Assembly (NCBI GenBank): GCA_045119035.1
Contig: JBGVCU010000060.1
Location: 52,982 to 116,981, forward strand
Source: CAYVQA01 sp045119035
Lineage (GTDB): Bacteria; Bacillota_I; Bacilli_A; ML615J-28; CAG-313
Length of the DNA: 64,000 bases
Direction: 5' to 3'
The notes beneath the pieces were generated by a model. That model was not told the origin of the DNA. It did not search any database and saw nothing but the letters and a program-made list of their open reading frames with translations. A program made the position numbers and the translations under genes. Positions 34,622 through 42,975 of this stretch are shown here, in pieces; position 1 is the first letter of the stretch; each line of letters starts with the position of its first letter.

Positions 34622-37246
34622 ATGAGCAAATTTGTTTACTTATTTAGTGAAGGTGATGCTTCAATGCGTGAACTTCTTGGTGGTAAAGGTGCTAACTTAG
34701 CTGAAATGACTAAACTTGGTTTACCTGTTCCTCAAGGTTTCACTATCACAACTGAAGCTTGTACTCAATACTATGAAGACGGAAAACAAATTAACGAAGA
34801 TATTCAAAAAGAAATTTTTGAAAATATCGTTAAATTAGAAGCTATCGCTGGTAAAAAATTCGGTGATGCTGAAAATCCATTATTAGTATCAGTTCGTTCT
34901 GGTGCAAGAGCATCAATGCCTGGTATGATGGACACAATCTTAAACTTAGGTTTAAATGAAACTGTAGTTGAAACATTAGCTAAAAAATCTGGAAATCCTA
35001 GATGGGCTTATGACTGCTATAGAAGATTTATCCAAATGTATTCTGACGTTGTTATGGAAGTTGGTAAAAAATATTTTGAACAACTTATCGACAAAATGAA
35101 AGAAGAAAAAGGAATTAAATTCGACTCTGAACTTACAGCTGATGATTTAAAAGAATTAGCAAATCAATTTAAAGCTGAGTATAAATCAAAAATCGGTGAA
35201 GATTTCCCTGCAGATCCAAAAGAACAATTAATGGGTGCTGTTAAAGCAGTATTCCGTTCTTGGGATAACCCTCGTGCTAATATCTATCGTCGTGACAATG
35301 ATATTCCATATTCTTGGGGTACTGCTGTTAACGTACAAATGATGGCATTTGGTAATATGGGTGAAACATCTGGTACAGGTGTTGCCTTCACAAGAGATCC
35401 AGGAACAGGTGAAAAACACTTAATGGGTGAATTCTTAATGAACGCTCAAGGTGAAGACGTTGTTGCTGGTGTTAGAACTCCTCAACATATCGATCAATTA
35501 AAAGACGTTATGCCTGAAGTTTATGAACAATTTGTTAATATCTGCCATACTTTAGAAAACCATTATAAAGATATGCAAGATATGGAATTCACAATTGAAG
35601 ACAAAAAATTATACATGTTACAAACAAGAAATGGTAAGAGAACTGCAGCTGCAGCTATCAAAATTGCTTGTGACTTAGTAGACGAAGGAATGATCACAGA
35701 AAAAGAAGCTGTATTAATGATTGATCCTCGTAACTTAGACGCTTTACTTCACCCACAATTTGATGCTAAAGCATTAAAAGCTGCTGAACCTATCGGTAAA
35801 GCTTTACCAGCTTCTCCTGGTGCTGCTTGTGGTAAAATTGTATTCACTGCTGAAGATGCTAAAGCTTGGCGTGAAAGAGGAGAAAAAGTTGTTCTTGTTC
35901 GTTTAGAAACTTCTCCTGAAGATATCGAAGGTATGAAAGCTGCTCAAGGTATCTTAACTGTTCGTGGTGGTATGACATCACATGCTGCAGTAGTTGCTCG
36001 TGGTATGGGTACTTGCTGCGTATCTGGATGCTCAGAAATCAACATGGATGAAGAAAATAAAGTATTTACATTAGCTGGTAAAACATTCCATGAAGGTGAT
36101 GAAATTTCACTTGATGGATCAACTGGTAAAATTTATGATGGTATTATGCCAACTGTAGAAGCTTCTGTATCTGGTGATTTCGGAAGAATCATGGGATGGG
36201 CTGATAAATATCGTCAATTACAAGTAAGAACAAATGCTGATACACCTAAAGATGCTGCTAAAGCAAGAGAATTAGGTGCTGAAGGTATTGGTTTAGTACG
36301 TACTGAACATATGTTCTTTGAAGCATCAAGAATTGCTGCAATCAGAGAAATGATCTGTTCAGATACAGTAGAAGAAAGAGAAGCTGCTTTAGCAAAAATT
36401 GAACCAATGCAACAAGGTGACTTCGAAGCTATCTATGAAACTATGGAAGGATATGGAGTAACAATCCGTTACTTAGATCCACCTCTACATGAATTCGTTC
36501 CAACTGAAGAAAAAGATATTGAACTTTTAGCTCATACTCAAGGTAAAACAGTTGAACAAATTAAAGCAATTATCGCAAGCTTACATGAATTCAACCCTAT
36601 GATGGGTCATCGTGGATGCCGTTTAGCAGTTACATATCCTGAAATTGCTGCAATGCAAACAAGAGCTGTAATTAAAGCTGCTATCGCTGTATCTAAGAGA
36701 AAGAATGTTAAGATTTGTCCTGAAATTATGATTCCACTTGTTGGAGAAATCAAAGAATTAAAATATGTTAAAAACATCGTTGTTGCAGAAGCTGATAAAG
36801 CAATCGCTGAAGCTGGATTCCCTCTAGAATACCATGTTGGTACAATGATTGAAATCCCAAGAGCTGCTTTAACTGCTGATGAAATTGCAACTGAAGCTGA
36901 ATTCTTCTCATTCGGAACAAATGACTTAACTCAAATGACTTTCGGATTCTCAAGAGATGACGCTGGTAAATTCTTAAATTCTTATTATGATACTAAGATT
37001 TATGAAAATGATCCATTTGCAAGAGTTGACCAAAAAGGTGTTGGTAAACTTATGAAAATGGCTGTTGAACTTGGAAGAAGCACTCGTCCTAATATTAAAT
37101 TAGGTATTTGTGGAGAACACGGTGGAGATCCATCTTCAGTAGAATTCTGTCATAAATTAGGATTAACTTATGTATCATGTTCACCATTCCGTGTGCCTAT
37201 TGCACGTTTAGCTGCTGCACATGCTGCAATTAAAAATCCTAGATAA
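34622..37246 (+). CDS. ppdK: Pyruvate, phosphate dikinase
   Basis: Interconverts pyruvate + ATP + Pi and phosphoenolpyruvate + AMP + PPi; in fermentative anaerobes it often serves glycolysis to give extra ATP. 874 residues, full length. N-terminal ATP-grasp domain (GGKGANLAEM, RSGARASMPGMMDTILNLG), swivelling phosphohistidine domain with GGMTSHAAVVARGMG (catalytic His454), and the C-terminal PEP barrel with GAEGIGLVRTEHMF, MMGHRGCRLAVTYPEI, and FGTNDLTQMTFGFSRDD and the Cys in LGICGEHGGDP. AAGGAG site before ATG. Codon choice is noticeably richer in C-ending codons than its neighbours, as expected for a highly expressed gene. Confidence 0.98.
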   Translation: MSKFVYLFSEGDASMRELLGGKGANLAEMTKLGLPVPQGFTITTEACTQYYEDGKQINEDIQKEIFENIVKLEAIAGKKFGDAENPLLVSVRSGARASMPGMMDTILNLGLNETVVETLAKKSGNPRWAYDCYRRFIQMYSDVVMEVGKKYFEQLIDKMKEEKGIKFDSELTADDLKELANQFKAEYKSKIGEDFPADPKEQLMGAVKAVFRSWDNPRANIYRRDNDIPYSWGTAVNVQMMAFGNMGETSGTGVAFTRDPGTGEKHLMGEFLMNAQGEDVVAGVRTPQHIDQLKDVMPEVYEQFVNICHTLENHYKDMQDMEFTIEDKKLYMLQTRNGKRTAAAAIKIACDLVDEGMITEKEAVLMIDPRNLDALLHPQFDAKALKAAEPIGKALPASPGAACGKIVFTAEDAKAWRERGEKVVLVRLETSPEDIEGMKAAQGILTVRGGMTSHAAVVARGMGTCCVSGCSEINMDEENKVFTLAGKTFHEGDEISLDGSTGKIYDGIMPTVEASVSGDFGRIMGWADKYRQLQVRTNADTPKDAAKARELGAEGIGLVRTEHMFFEASRIAAIREMICSDTVEEREAALAKIEPMQQGDFEAIYETMEGYGVTIRYLDPPLHEFVPTEEKDIELLAHTQGKTVEQIKAIIASLHEFNPMMGHRGCRLAVTYPEIAAMQTRAVIKAAIAVSKRKNVKICPEIMIPLVGEIKELKYVKNIVVAEADKAIAEAGFPLEYHVGTMIEIPRAALTADEIATEAEFFSFGTNDLTQMTFGFSRDDAGKFLNSYYDTKIYENDPFARVDQKGVGKLMKMAVELGRSTRPNIKLGICGEHGGDPSSVEFCHKLGLTYVSCSPFRVPIARLAAAHAAIKNPR

Positions 37247-37274
37247 TAATTAAAAATTATTAATTTGTAATATT

Positions 37275-37305
37275 AAAGGTTGTCTTTTAGACAACCTTTT
37301 TTATA
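37275..37305 (+). terminator. ppdK terminator
   Basis: AAAGGTTGTC-TTTTA-GACAACCTTT hairpin followed by TTTAT. Confidence 0.92.
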
Positions 37306-37322
37306 TGGTTAAGGAATTTTTT

Positions 37323-37351
37323 TTGACAAAATAAGTAAAATTTGATATTAT
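37323..37351 (+). promoter_or_regulatory. Promoter of the second YwaF gene
   Basis: TTGACA (37323-37328), 17 bp, TATTAT (37346-37351) with upstream TGA. Confidence 0.85.
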
Positions 37352-37395
37352 ATAATTAATTAAAATATAAAATATAAAATTTATGAGGTATCAAA

Positions 37396-38166
37396 ATGAG
37401 AGATTTTTTCCATTATTTTTTTGGAGCAGGTGAGGAAGTAGAATTTCATAATTTTAGTTTTGCACATATTTTGCCTATTTTAGTTATGATTGGTATTATC
37501 TTTTTAATTTATAAAAAGAGAGATCAAATTAGAAATTCAAAATATGAAAAAAATATTGCATTCACCCTTGCTTTTTTTGCAATTGTTTGTGAAATGTCAT
37601 ACTATTGGCGTTTAGTTGGTATTACAGAGCTTAATCCAAATCCAGAAGATCATTTACCTATTACTATTTGTGGTTGGGTAGCTGTTTTTGTTAGTTTTTT
37701 AGTTGTTACTAAGAATCAAACATTATTTGATATTTGTTATTTCTGGGTATTTGCAGGTACTATTTTTGCTTTAATTACACCTACTGTAATTACGTATACT
37801 GGTCCTACAAGATTTAGATATTATCAATTTTGGGTTGCTCATACAATTGGTTATATAAGTATATTCTATATGATTTTTGTTCATAAAATGAGACCAACAT
37901 TCAAATCTTTAATTAAATCATTCTGTACATTATTTGTTTTAGCTGGAATTGCGCTTGTTGCTAACTATGTAATTGGTGGTAAATCTAATTATTTATTCCT
38001 AGCTACAACTGAAGAAGGTGCAGATTCAATTGTAAATATGTTACCAAGTAATATTCCTTTAAGATTATTAGTTATGTCTTTTGCTGTTACTACATTATTC
38101 TTTGTTTCATATTTACCATGGTTTGTGATGGATAAAAAAAGAAAAGAAGTTTTAATTTCTGAATAA
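37396..38166 (+). CDS. YwaF/TIGR02206 family membrane protein (paralogue)
   Basis: 256 residues with about seven transmembrane helices. FSFAHILPILVMIGIIFLIY, EDHLPITICGWVAVFVSFLVV and YYQFWVAHTIGYISIFYMIF parallel the conserved segments of the first YwaF protein at 9272. AGGTATCAAA precedes the ATG. Function unknown. It has its own promoter and interrupts the spoIVFB-rplU neighbourhood of Bacillus together with ppdK. Confidence 0.78.
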   Translation: MRDFFHYFFGAGEEVEFHNFSFAHILPILVMIGIIFLIYKKRDQIRNSKYEKNIAFTLAFFAIVCEMSYYWRLVGITELNPNPEDHLPITICGWVAVFVSFLVVTKNQTLFDICYFWVFAGTIFALITPTVITYTGPTRFRYYQFWVAHTIGYISIFYMIFVHKMRPTFKSLIKSFCTLFVLAGIALVANYVIGGKSNYLFLATTEEGADSIVNMLPSNIPLRLLVMSFAVTTLFFVSYLPWFVMDKKRKEVLISE

Positions 38167-38197
38167 TTTATGATTATTACCTATAAAAGTAATTTAC

Positions 38198-38226
38198 TTG
38201 CAAAAAATTAGGTTTTATAGTATAAT
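38198..38226 (+). promoter_or_regulatory. rplU operon promoter
   Basis: TTGCAA (38198-38203), 17 bp, TATAAT (38221-38226). Confidence 0.85.
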
Positions 38227-38231
38227 AATAT

Positions 38232-38329
38232 AGCTGTAAAAAGATAACCGCACTGAATAGGTTATAAAAGAAAAAAATCTTACCTTAATGGCGTGTCTTA
38301 AAAAAATTTTATATGAGGAGGTCTTTTAC
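38232..38329 (+). promoter_or_regulatory. Probable L21 leader RNA
   Basis: The ~100-nt leader has a hairpin GATAACC-GCACTGAAT-AGGTTAT (about 38242-38263) and a downstream ATGGCGTGTC segment, in the position of the Firmicute rplU leader that is thought to bind L21. Structure assignment is by eye only. Confidence 0.5.
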
Positions 38330-38629
38330 ATGTACGCAATTTTTGCAACTGGCGGTAAACAATATCGTGCACAAGTTGGTGATGCTATCTATGTTGAAAA
38401 ACTAGAAGGTAACCAAGGTGATGAAGTTGTTTTTGATCAAGTTTTAATGGTAGAAGGTAAAGTTGGTACTCCACTTGTTGAAGGTGCTAAAGTTACAGGA
38501 ACTATTGATAAACAAGGTCGTGGTAAAAAAATCATCGTTTTCAAAATGAAAGCTAAGAAAAATTACCGTAAAAAACAAGGTCATCGTCAAGCTTATACAA
38601 AAGTAGTTATTACAAATATCGCAGCTTAA
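38330..38629 (+). CDS. rplU: 50S ribosomal protein L21
   Basis: 99 residues beginning MYAIFATGGKQYRAQVGDAI and ending KKQGHRQAYTKVVITNI, full family length. Start ATG 38330 follows GAGGAGG by 8 nt; a longer frame from 38288 reads through the leader. First gene of rplU-prp-rpmA, the conserved large-subunit operon. Confidence 0.98.
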   Translation: MYAIFATGGKQYRAQVGDAIYVEKLEGNQGDEVVFDQVLMVEGKVGTPLVEGAKVTGTIDKQGRGKKIIVFKMKAKKNYRKKQGHRQAYTKVVITNIAA

Positions 38630-38631
38630 TT

Positions 38632-38979
38632 ATGACTAAAGCGATATTTAATTTTGGCGAATATGGACTTGATAATTTTGAAATAAGCGGTCATTCAGGA
38701 TATGCAAATTACGGTTCTGATATCGTATGTAGTGGAATATCTACAGCAGTATTTACTACATTAAATCTTTTAGATAAAATGTATCCTGAGTATATTAACT
38801 TAATTCAAGATGAAAAAAAAGGCTATATTAAATGTGAATTTAGTTTTGATTATCAAGCTGGAACTAAAACACAGTTTTTAGCAATGATTATTCAAAATTT
38901 AATTGACGTTTTATCGAACATTGAGAGGGATTATCCCAAAAATCTAAAAGTTATTATTAACGATGAGTTGTTAAAATAA
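38632..38979 (+). CDS. prp: Ribosomal-processing cysteine protease Prp
   Basis: 115 residues with the YsxB/Prp signature GHSGYANYGSDIVCSGIS: catalytic His22 and Cys34. Prp removes the N-terminal extension of L27 in Firmicutes. It starts 2 nt after rplU and precedes rpmA, whose product carries the matching cleavage motif, so enzyme and substrate are co-expressed. Confidence 0.95.
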   Translation: MTKAIFNFGEYGLDNFEISGHSGYANYGSDIVCSGISTAVFTTLNLLDKMYPEYINLIQDEKKGYIKCEFSFDYQAGTKTQFLAMIIQNLIDVLSNIERDYPKNLKVIINDELLK

Positions 38980-39019
38980 CGAAAGCAAAATTAAAAATTA
39001 ACTATAGGAGGTGGCTTTT

Positions 39020-39301
39020 GTGATTAGATTAAATTTACAATTCTTTGCGTCTAAAAAAGGTGTAGGGTCTACTAAAAATGGTCGTGACTCTGAATCAAAA
39101 AGACTAGGTGCAAAATTATCAGATGGTCAATTTGCCACTGCAGGTTCTATCATTTACCGTCAAAGAGGAACTAAAGTTCATCCAGGTAATAATGTAGGAA
39201 TTGGTAAAGATGATACATTATTCTGCTTAATCGATGGTATCGTTAAATACGAAGTTATCGGTAAGAATAAAAAACAAGCATCTGTTTACCCTGCAGAGTA
39301 A
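39020..39301 (+). CDS. rpmA: 50S ribosomal protein L27 with Prp-cleaved leader
   Basis: 93 residues. The N-terminus is IRLNLQFFASKKGVGSTKNG: LNLQFFA is the Prp recognition extension, and mature L27 would begin at SKKG. GTG 39020 is 8 nt behind AGGAGG (39006-39011); GTG 39011 overlaps that site and is rejected. The extension must be removed for L27 to reach the peptidyl-transferase centre. Confidence 0.97.
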   Translation: MIRLNLQFFASKKGVGSTKNGRDSESKRLGAKLSDGQFATAGSIIYRQRGTKVHPGNNVGIGKDDTLFCLIDGIVKYEVIGKNKKQASVYPAE

Positions 39302-39327
39302 AAATTACTAGTAAAAGTATAAAATTT

Positions 39328-39361
39328 AGCACTTTTTAGATTTACTAAAAGGTGCTTTTTT
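39328..39361 (+). terminator. rplU-prp-rpmA terminator
   Basis: AGCACTTTTTAG-ATTT-ACTAAAAGGTGCT hairpin followed by T6. Confidence 0.88.
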
Positions 39362-39388
39362 TAAGGAAATATTAAAGGAGGTACACTC

Positions 39389-40666
39389 ATGTTTATAGAT
39401 AGTGTTAAAATTTCTGTAAAAGCAGGTAAAGGTGGCGATGGAATCGTTGCTTTTAGAAGAGAAAAATATGTAGATAAAGGTGGACCATCAGGTGGAAAAG
39501 GTGGACGTGGTGGAGACATTATCTTTGTTGGAGAAAGCGGGCTTACAACACTTCTAGATTTTCGTTTTACAAGAAAAATTAAAGCAGAAAACGGACAAAA
39601 TGGTATGAGTAAAGATATGTTTGGTAAAGATGCCAAAGATACTTATGTTAAAGTACCAATTGGAACTGTTGTATATGATGCAGACACTGGAAAGATTTTA
39701 GCAGATATCACTAAACATGGTGAAGAAGCGATTATCGCAAAAGGTGGACGCGGAGGTCGTGGTAATGGATTCTTTGCTACATCAAGAAATCCTGCTCCAG
39801 ATTTTTGTGAAAAAGGTTTTCCAGGTGAAGAATATAATCTACAAATGGAACTTAAAGTTTTAGCTGATGTTGGGCTTGTAGGTTTCCCATCAGTTGGTAA
39901 AAGTACTTTAATTTCAGTTGTATCTGAAGCTAAACCTAAAATTGCTTCATACCACTTTACAACAATACATCCAAATTTAGGGGTTGTTAGAGTTCCTAAT
40001 GGTCATAGTTTTGTTATGGCTGACTTACCTGGCCTAATTGAAGGAGCTCATCTAGGTCATGGGTTAGGAATACAATTCTTAAAACACATTGAAAGAACAA
40101 AAGTTATTGTTCATATTATTGATATGGGAAAAACAGAAGGAAGAGACCCATATGATGATTATTTAAAAATTAGAAATGAACTTTCTTCATTTAAAGAAGA
40201 TTTATTAAAACGTCCTGAAATTGTTGTTGCAAACAAAATGGATGTTGAGGGTGCAGAAGAAAACTTGAAAGAATTTATTGAGAAATCAAAAATTACTGAT
40301 GTAGTTGCTATTTCTGCTATTACAAAATCTAATTTAAATGATTTATTATATAAAATTGATCAAAAATTAGAAGAAGTTAAACATATTAAGATTAATGAAG
40401 TTCAAGTTGATGAAGTAGTTGAATATACATTTAAAAAACCAGAACCATTATTTACTGTTGTTAAAGATGAAGATGGTGTATTCAATGTTAGTGGAAACTA
40501 CATTAAAAAGATTTTTGATAGAACAGATTTTACACGCGATACAAGTATTAGACTTTTTGCTAAAAAACTTCGTGATATCGGTGTAGATGATAAGTTAAGA
40601 GAACTTGGTGTACAAAATGGTGATACTGTACGAGTTCTTAATTATGAATTTGAATTTATTGACTAA
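39389..40666 (+). CDS. obg: GTPase Obg/CgtA
   Basis: Ribosome-assembly and stress GTPase. 425 residues: glycine-rich Obg fold (1-158, with GGPSGGKGGRGGDI and GKGGRGGRGN), G domain with G1 GFPSVGKST (from 165), G3 DLPGLIEGA and G4 NKMD, then the OCT domain (about 340-425) found in Gram-positive Obg. AAAGGAGG precedes the ATG by 8 nt. Same position after rpmA as in B. subtilis. Confidence 0.98.
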   Translation: MFIDSVKISVKAGKGGDGIVAFRREKYVDKGGPSGGKGGRGGDIIFVGESGLTTLLDFRFTRKIKAENGQNGMSKDMFGKDAKDTYVKVPIGTVVYDADTGKILADITKHGEEAIIAKGGRGGRGNGFFATSRNPAPDFCEKGFPGEEYNLQMELKVLADVGLVGFPSVGKSTLISVVSEAKPKIASYHFTTIHPNLGVVRVPNGHSFVMADLPGLIEGAHLGHGLGIQFLKHIERTKVIVHIIDMGKTEGRDPYDDYLKIRNELSSFKEDLLKRPEIVVANKMDVEGAEENLKEFIEKSKITDVVAISAITKSNLNDLLYKIDQKLEEVKHIKINEVQVDEVVEYTFKKPEPLFTVVKDEDGVFNVSGNYIKKIFDRTDFTRDTSIRLFAKKLRDIGVDDKLRELGVQNGDTVRVLNYEFEFID

Positions 40667-40730
40667 TAATATATAATATAATTTAAATATTTACTAATGA
40701 GACCCAAAGTGGCTTAAATAGGAGATAATA

Positions 40731-41309
40731 ATGAGAAAAAATAGTGAAATTAAAAAGATGATGTTACTAGGAGTACTAGGTGCTTTAGTAGCATGTCTTC
40801 AAATGATTAAAATTCCTCTTGGAACATTTAGTATTACACTTGCTTTAATTCCGATTGTAATAGGTTCGATTTTAGCTGGACCAAAAGGTGGAGCTTTTTT
40901 AGGACTTATAATGGCAATTGTTGTTTTATTTGTTGATGCTAGTTTCTTTTATGCATTAAATCCTGCTGGTACAATTATTACAGTTATTGTTAAAAGTGTT
41001 GTTGCTGGGATTGTTTGTGGAGTTATCTATAATGTTTTAAAAGAAAAAAATCAAACTTTAGCTATTGTTATGGCTAGTTTAATTACGCCAATTGTAAATA
41101 CAGGTATCTTTGTTTTAGGATGTATGACATTTTTCTATCCAGATATTAAAGAAATGGCCTCAGGTGATAATGTGTTAATTTTCTCACTTGTAACTTTTGT
41201 AGGACTTAATTTCTTTGTTGAACTAGGAATAAACATTGTTTTAATACCTACTGTAATTTACATTGTAAATATAATTGCTAAAAATTTTAATTTAAATACT
41301 ATTAGATAG
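40731..41309 (+). CDS. ECF transporter S component, probably pantothenate-specific (PanT-like)
   Basis: 192-residue membrane protein with about six helices and the S-component style N-terminus KIKKMMLLGVLGALVACLQM, followed by GTFSITLALIPIVIGSILAGPKGGAFLGL, typical of ECF S subunits that recruit a shared EcfAAT module. Substrate is inferred from coaX (pantothenate kinase) starting 10 nt downstream. TAGGAGA precedes the ATG. No riboswitch is visible in the 64-nt upstream gap. Confidence 0.8.
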   Translation: MRKNSEIKKMMLLGVLGALVACLQMIKIPLGTFSITLALIPIVIGSILAGPKGGAFLGLIMAIVVLFVDASFFYALNPAGTIITVIVKSVVAGIVCGVIYNVLKEKNQTLAIVMASLITPIVNTGIFVLGCMTFFYPDIKEMASGDNVLIFSLVTFVGLNFFVELGINIVLIPTVIYIVNIIAKNFNLNTIR

Positions 41310-41319
41310 AGGTAAAATT

Positions 41320-42069
41320 ATGCTTATATTATTTGATGTAGGTAATACAAATATTAAAATTGGTCTTGCTGATTTAAATAAAGTTAAAAAAATTTATCGT
41401 TTAAAAACAGCTACTTCAAAAACAGCAGATGAGTATTATTTACTTCTTAAAGGTTTGATTTCTTGTGATGAAGTAAAAGGAATTGTAATTAGTAGTGTTG
41501 TTCCAAGTTTAACAACAACTTTAGAAGAATTAGCACTTAGATATTTTAATGTTAATCCGATTATTTTTGGTCAAGGAATTAAAACTGGACTAATGATTAA
41601 GGCTGATAATCCAAAAGAAGTTGGTGCTGATCTTATTGCAGATTGTATTGGATCATTTGATTATGGCGATAAAGTATTAGTAATTGATTTAGGAACAGCA
41701 AATAAATTTATCTATGTTGAAAACAAGGTATTTAAAGGTTGTATTATAACACCTGGAGTTGAAAATTCTCTAAATTCACTTGTATCATCTACTGCTTTAC
41801 TTCCAAAAGTAGAAATAAAAGCACCTAAAAAAGTTTTAGGAAACAATACAATTACTTGTATGCAATCAGGTATTACATACGGGAATGCAGCAATGATAGA
41901 TGGATTTATTGAAAGAATTAAACAAGAAGTTAATGTTGCAGATTTAAAAGTTGTAGCAACTGGAGGACTTGCAAAATCAATTATTCCACTTTGTAAAAGT
42001 GAAATTGTAGTTGATGAATTTTTAACTTTAAAAGGATTACTTGAAGTATATAAGAAAAATATAGAATAA
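41320..42069 (+). CDS. coaX: Type III pantothenate kinase
   Basis: First step of coenzyme A synthesis. 249 residues with the ASKHA-fold motifs LFDVGNTNIKIGL (phosphate loop), PKEVGADLIADCIGS, VIDLGTANKFIYV (normally GTATT; Asn replaces one Thr), CIITPGVENSLNSL and VATGGLAKSI. Type III enzymes are potassium-dependent and insensitive to CoA feedback. Forms a transport/kinase pair with the preceding S component. Confidence 0.94.
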   Translation: MLILFDVGNTNIKIGLADLNKVKKIYRLKTATSKTADEYYLLLKGLISCDEVKGIVISSVVPSLTTTLEELALRYFNVNPIIFGQGIKTGLMIKADNPKEVGADLIADCIGSFDYGDKVLVIDLGTANKFIYVENKVFKGCIITPGVENSLNSLVSSTALLPKVEIKAPKKVLGNNTITCMQSGITYGNAAMIDGFIERIKQEVNVADLKVVATGGLAKSIIPLCKSEIVVDEFLTLKGLLEVYKKNIE

Positions 42070-42071
42070 AT

Positions 42072-42111
42072 AAACTACTGATAAGTATTTACTTATCAGT
42101 GGTTTTTATTT
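42072..42111 (+). terminator. coaX terminator
   Basis: AAACTACTGATAAGT-ATTT-ACTTATCAGTGGTTT hairpin followed by TTATTTT. Confidence 0.9.
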
Positions 42112-42122
42112 TAGTTTATAGT

Positions 42123-42151
42123 TTGATTAAAAATTAATAAAATGATATAAT
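42123..42151 (+). promoter_or_regulatory. Promoter of the 42.2-44.0 kb operon
   Basis: TTGATT (42123-42128), 17 bp, TATAAT (42146-42151) with upstream TGA. Confidence 0.85.
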
Positions 42152-42184
42152 TTAAATATAAAAATCATTAATTAGGAGGCTAAA

Positions 42185-42478
42185 ATGTCTAAAGCTAAGA
42201 AATTAACAGTTATTAACTATGCATTATCAGCTATTTTATTGCTTTTAGCGGTTTTATTATTTTTGTTTAATAAATTAGAACATTATTATTCTTGGATTAT
42301 TTTAGGATATATTTTTATCATTTTAGTTCCATTTAATGTAATTTTTATTATTTTAGCTAATATACATTCTTCAAAAGAAAACAATAAAAAATTACAAGAT
42401 ATGAATTTTGCTACAATAATTTTTAATTTGGTTGTTTTCTTATTTATAGTTTTAATAGCTTCTAAATGGGGAATTTAA
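42185..42478 (+). CDS. Small hypothetical membrane protein
   Basis: 97 residues with three predicted helices (about 10-28, 36-58, 75-93) and a short charged loop SSKENNKKLQD. ATG 42185 follows AGGAGGC by 5 nt. No family recognised. The next gene starts one base after its stop, so it is the first gene of a three-gene operon with a P-loop kinase and a second RsmH. Confidence 0.7.
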   Translation: MSKAKKLTVINYALSAILLLLAVLLFLFNKLEHYYSWIILGYIFIILVPFNVIFIILANIHSSKENNKKLQDMNFATIIFNLVVFLFIVLIASKWGI

Positions 42479-42479
42479 A

Positions 42480-42965
42480 ATGAATAAAATTATTATTATT
42501 GGTTGTCCAGGAAGTGGTAAAAGTTATTTCTCCAAAGAATTAGCTAAAAAAACTAATTTTCCTTTATATCATTTAGATTTATTATATTGGAATAAAGATA
42601 AAACGATAATCGAAAAAAGTATTTTCTTAGAAAGGGTAAGATCAATTTTTAAAAATGATAATTGGATTATAGATGGTAATTATCAATCCTCAATGGAAGA
42701 ACGTATTATTGAATGTGATACAATTTTCTTTCTAGATTATGATTTAGATGTTTGTTTAAAAGGAATTAGTGAGAGATTTGGAAAACCTAGAAGTGATTTA
42801 CCATGGATAGAAGAAGAATATGATGAAGAATTTATCAACTATATTAAAAATTTTCAAGTTTTGAAGCGTCCTGAGATTTTGATTTTATTAGAAAAGTATC
42901 AAGATAAGAAAATTTATATTTTTAAAGATAGAATTGATTCAGTTAATTTCTTAGAAAATTTATAA
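42480..42965 (+). CDS. Adenylate-kinase-like P-loop NTPase (FlaR-type topology modulation protein family)
   Basis: 161 residues with Walker A IGCPGSGKSYFSKELA (9-16), DNWIIDGNY in the lid/substrate region, IFFLDYDLDVCL (Walker B-like) and RFGKPRSD. This matches small kinase-like proteins named FlaR or topology modulation protein; the substrate is unknown. Starts one base after the upstream stop. Confidence 0.78.
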   Translation: MNKIIIIGCPGSGKSYFSKELAKKTNFPLYHLDLLYWNKDKTIIEKSIFLERVRSIFKNDNWIIDGNYQSSMEERIIECDTIFFLDYDLDVCLKGISERFGKPRSDLPWIEEEYDEEFINYIKNFQVLKRPEILILLEKYQDKKIYIFKDRIDSVNFLENL

Positions 42966-42975
42966 GAGGTATTTT

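Noticed and set aside
40667..40730. Vitamin riboswitch before the ECF S component
   Set aside because: Only 64 nt with no recognisable conserved riboswitch sequence.
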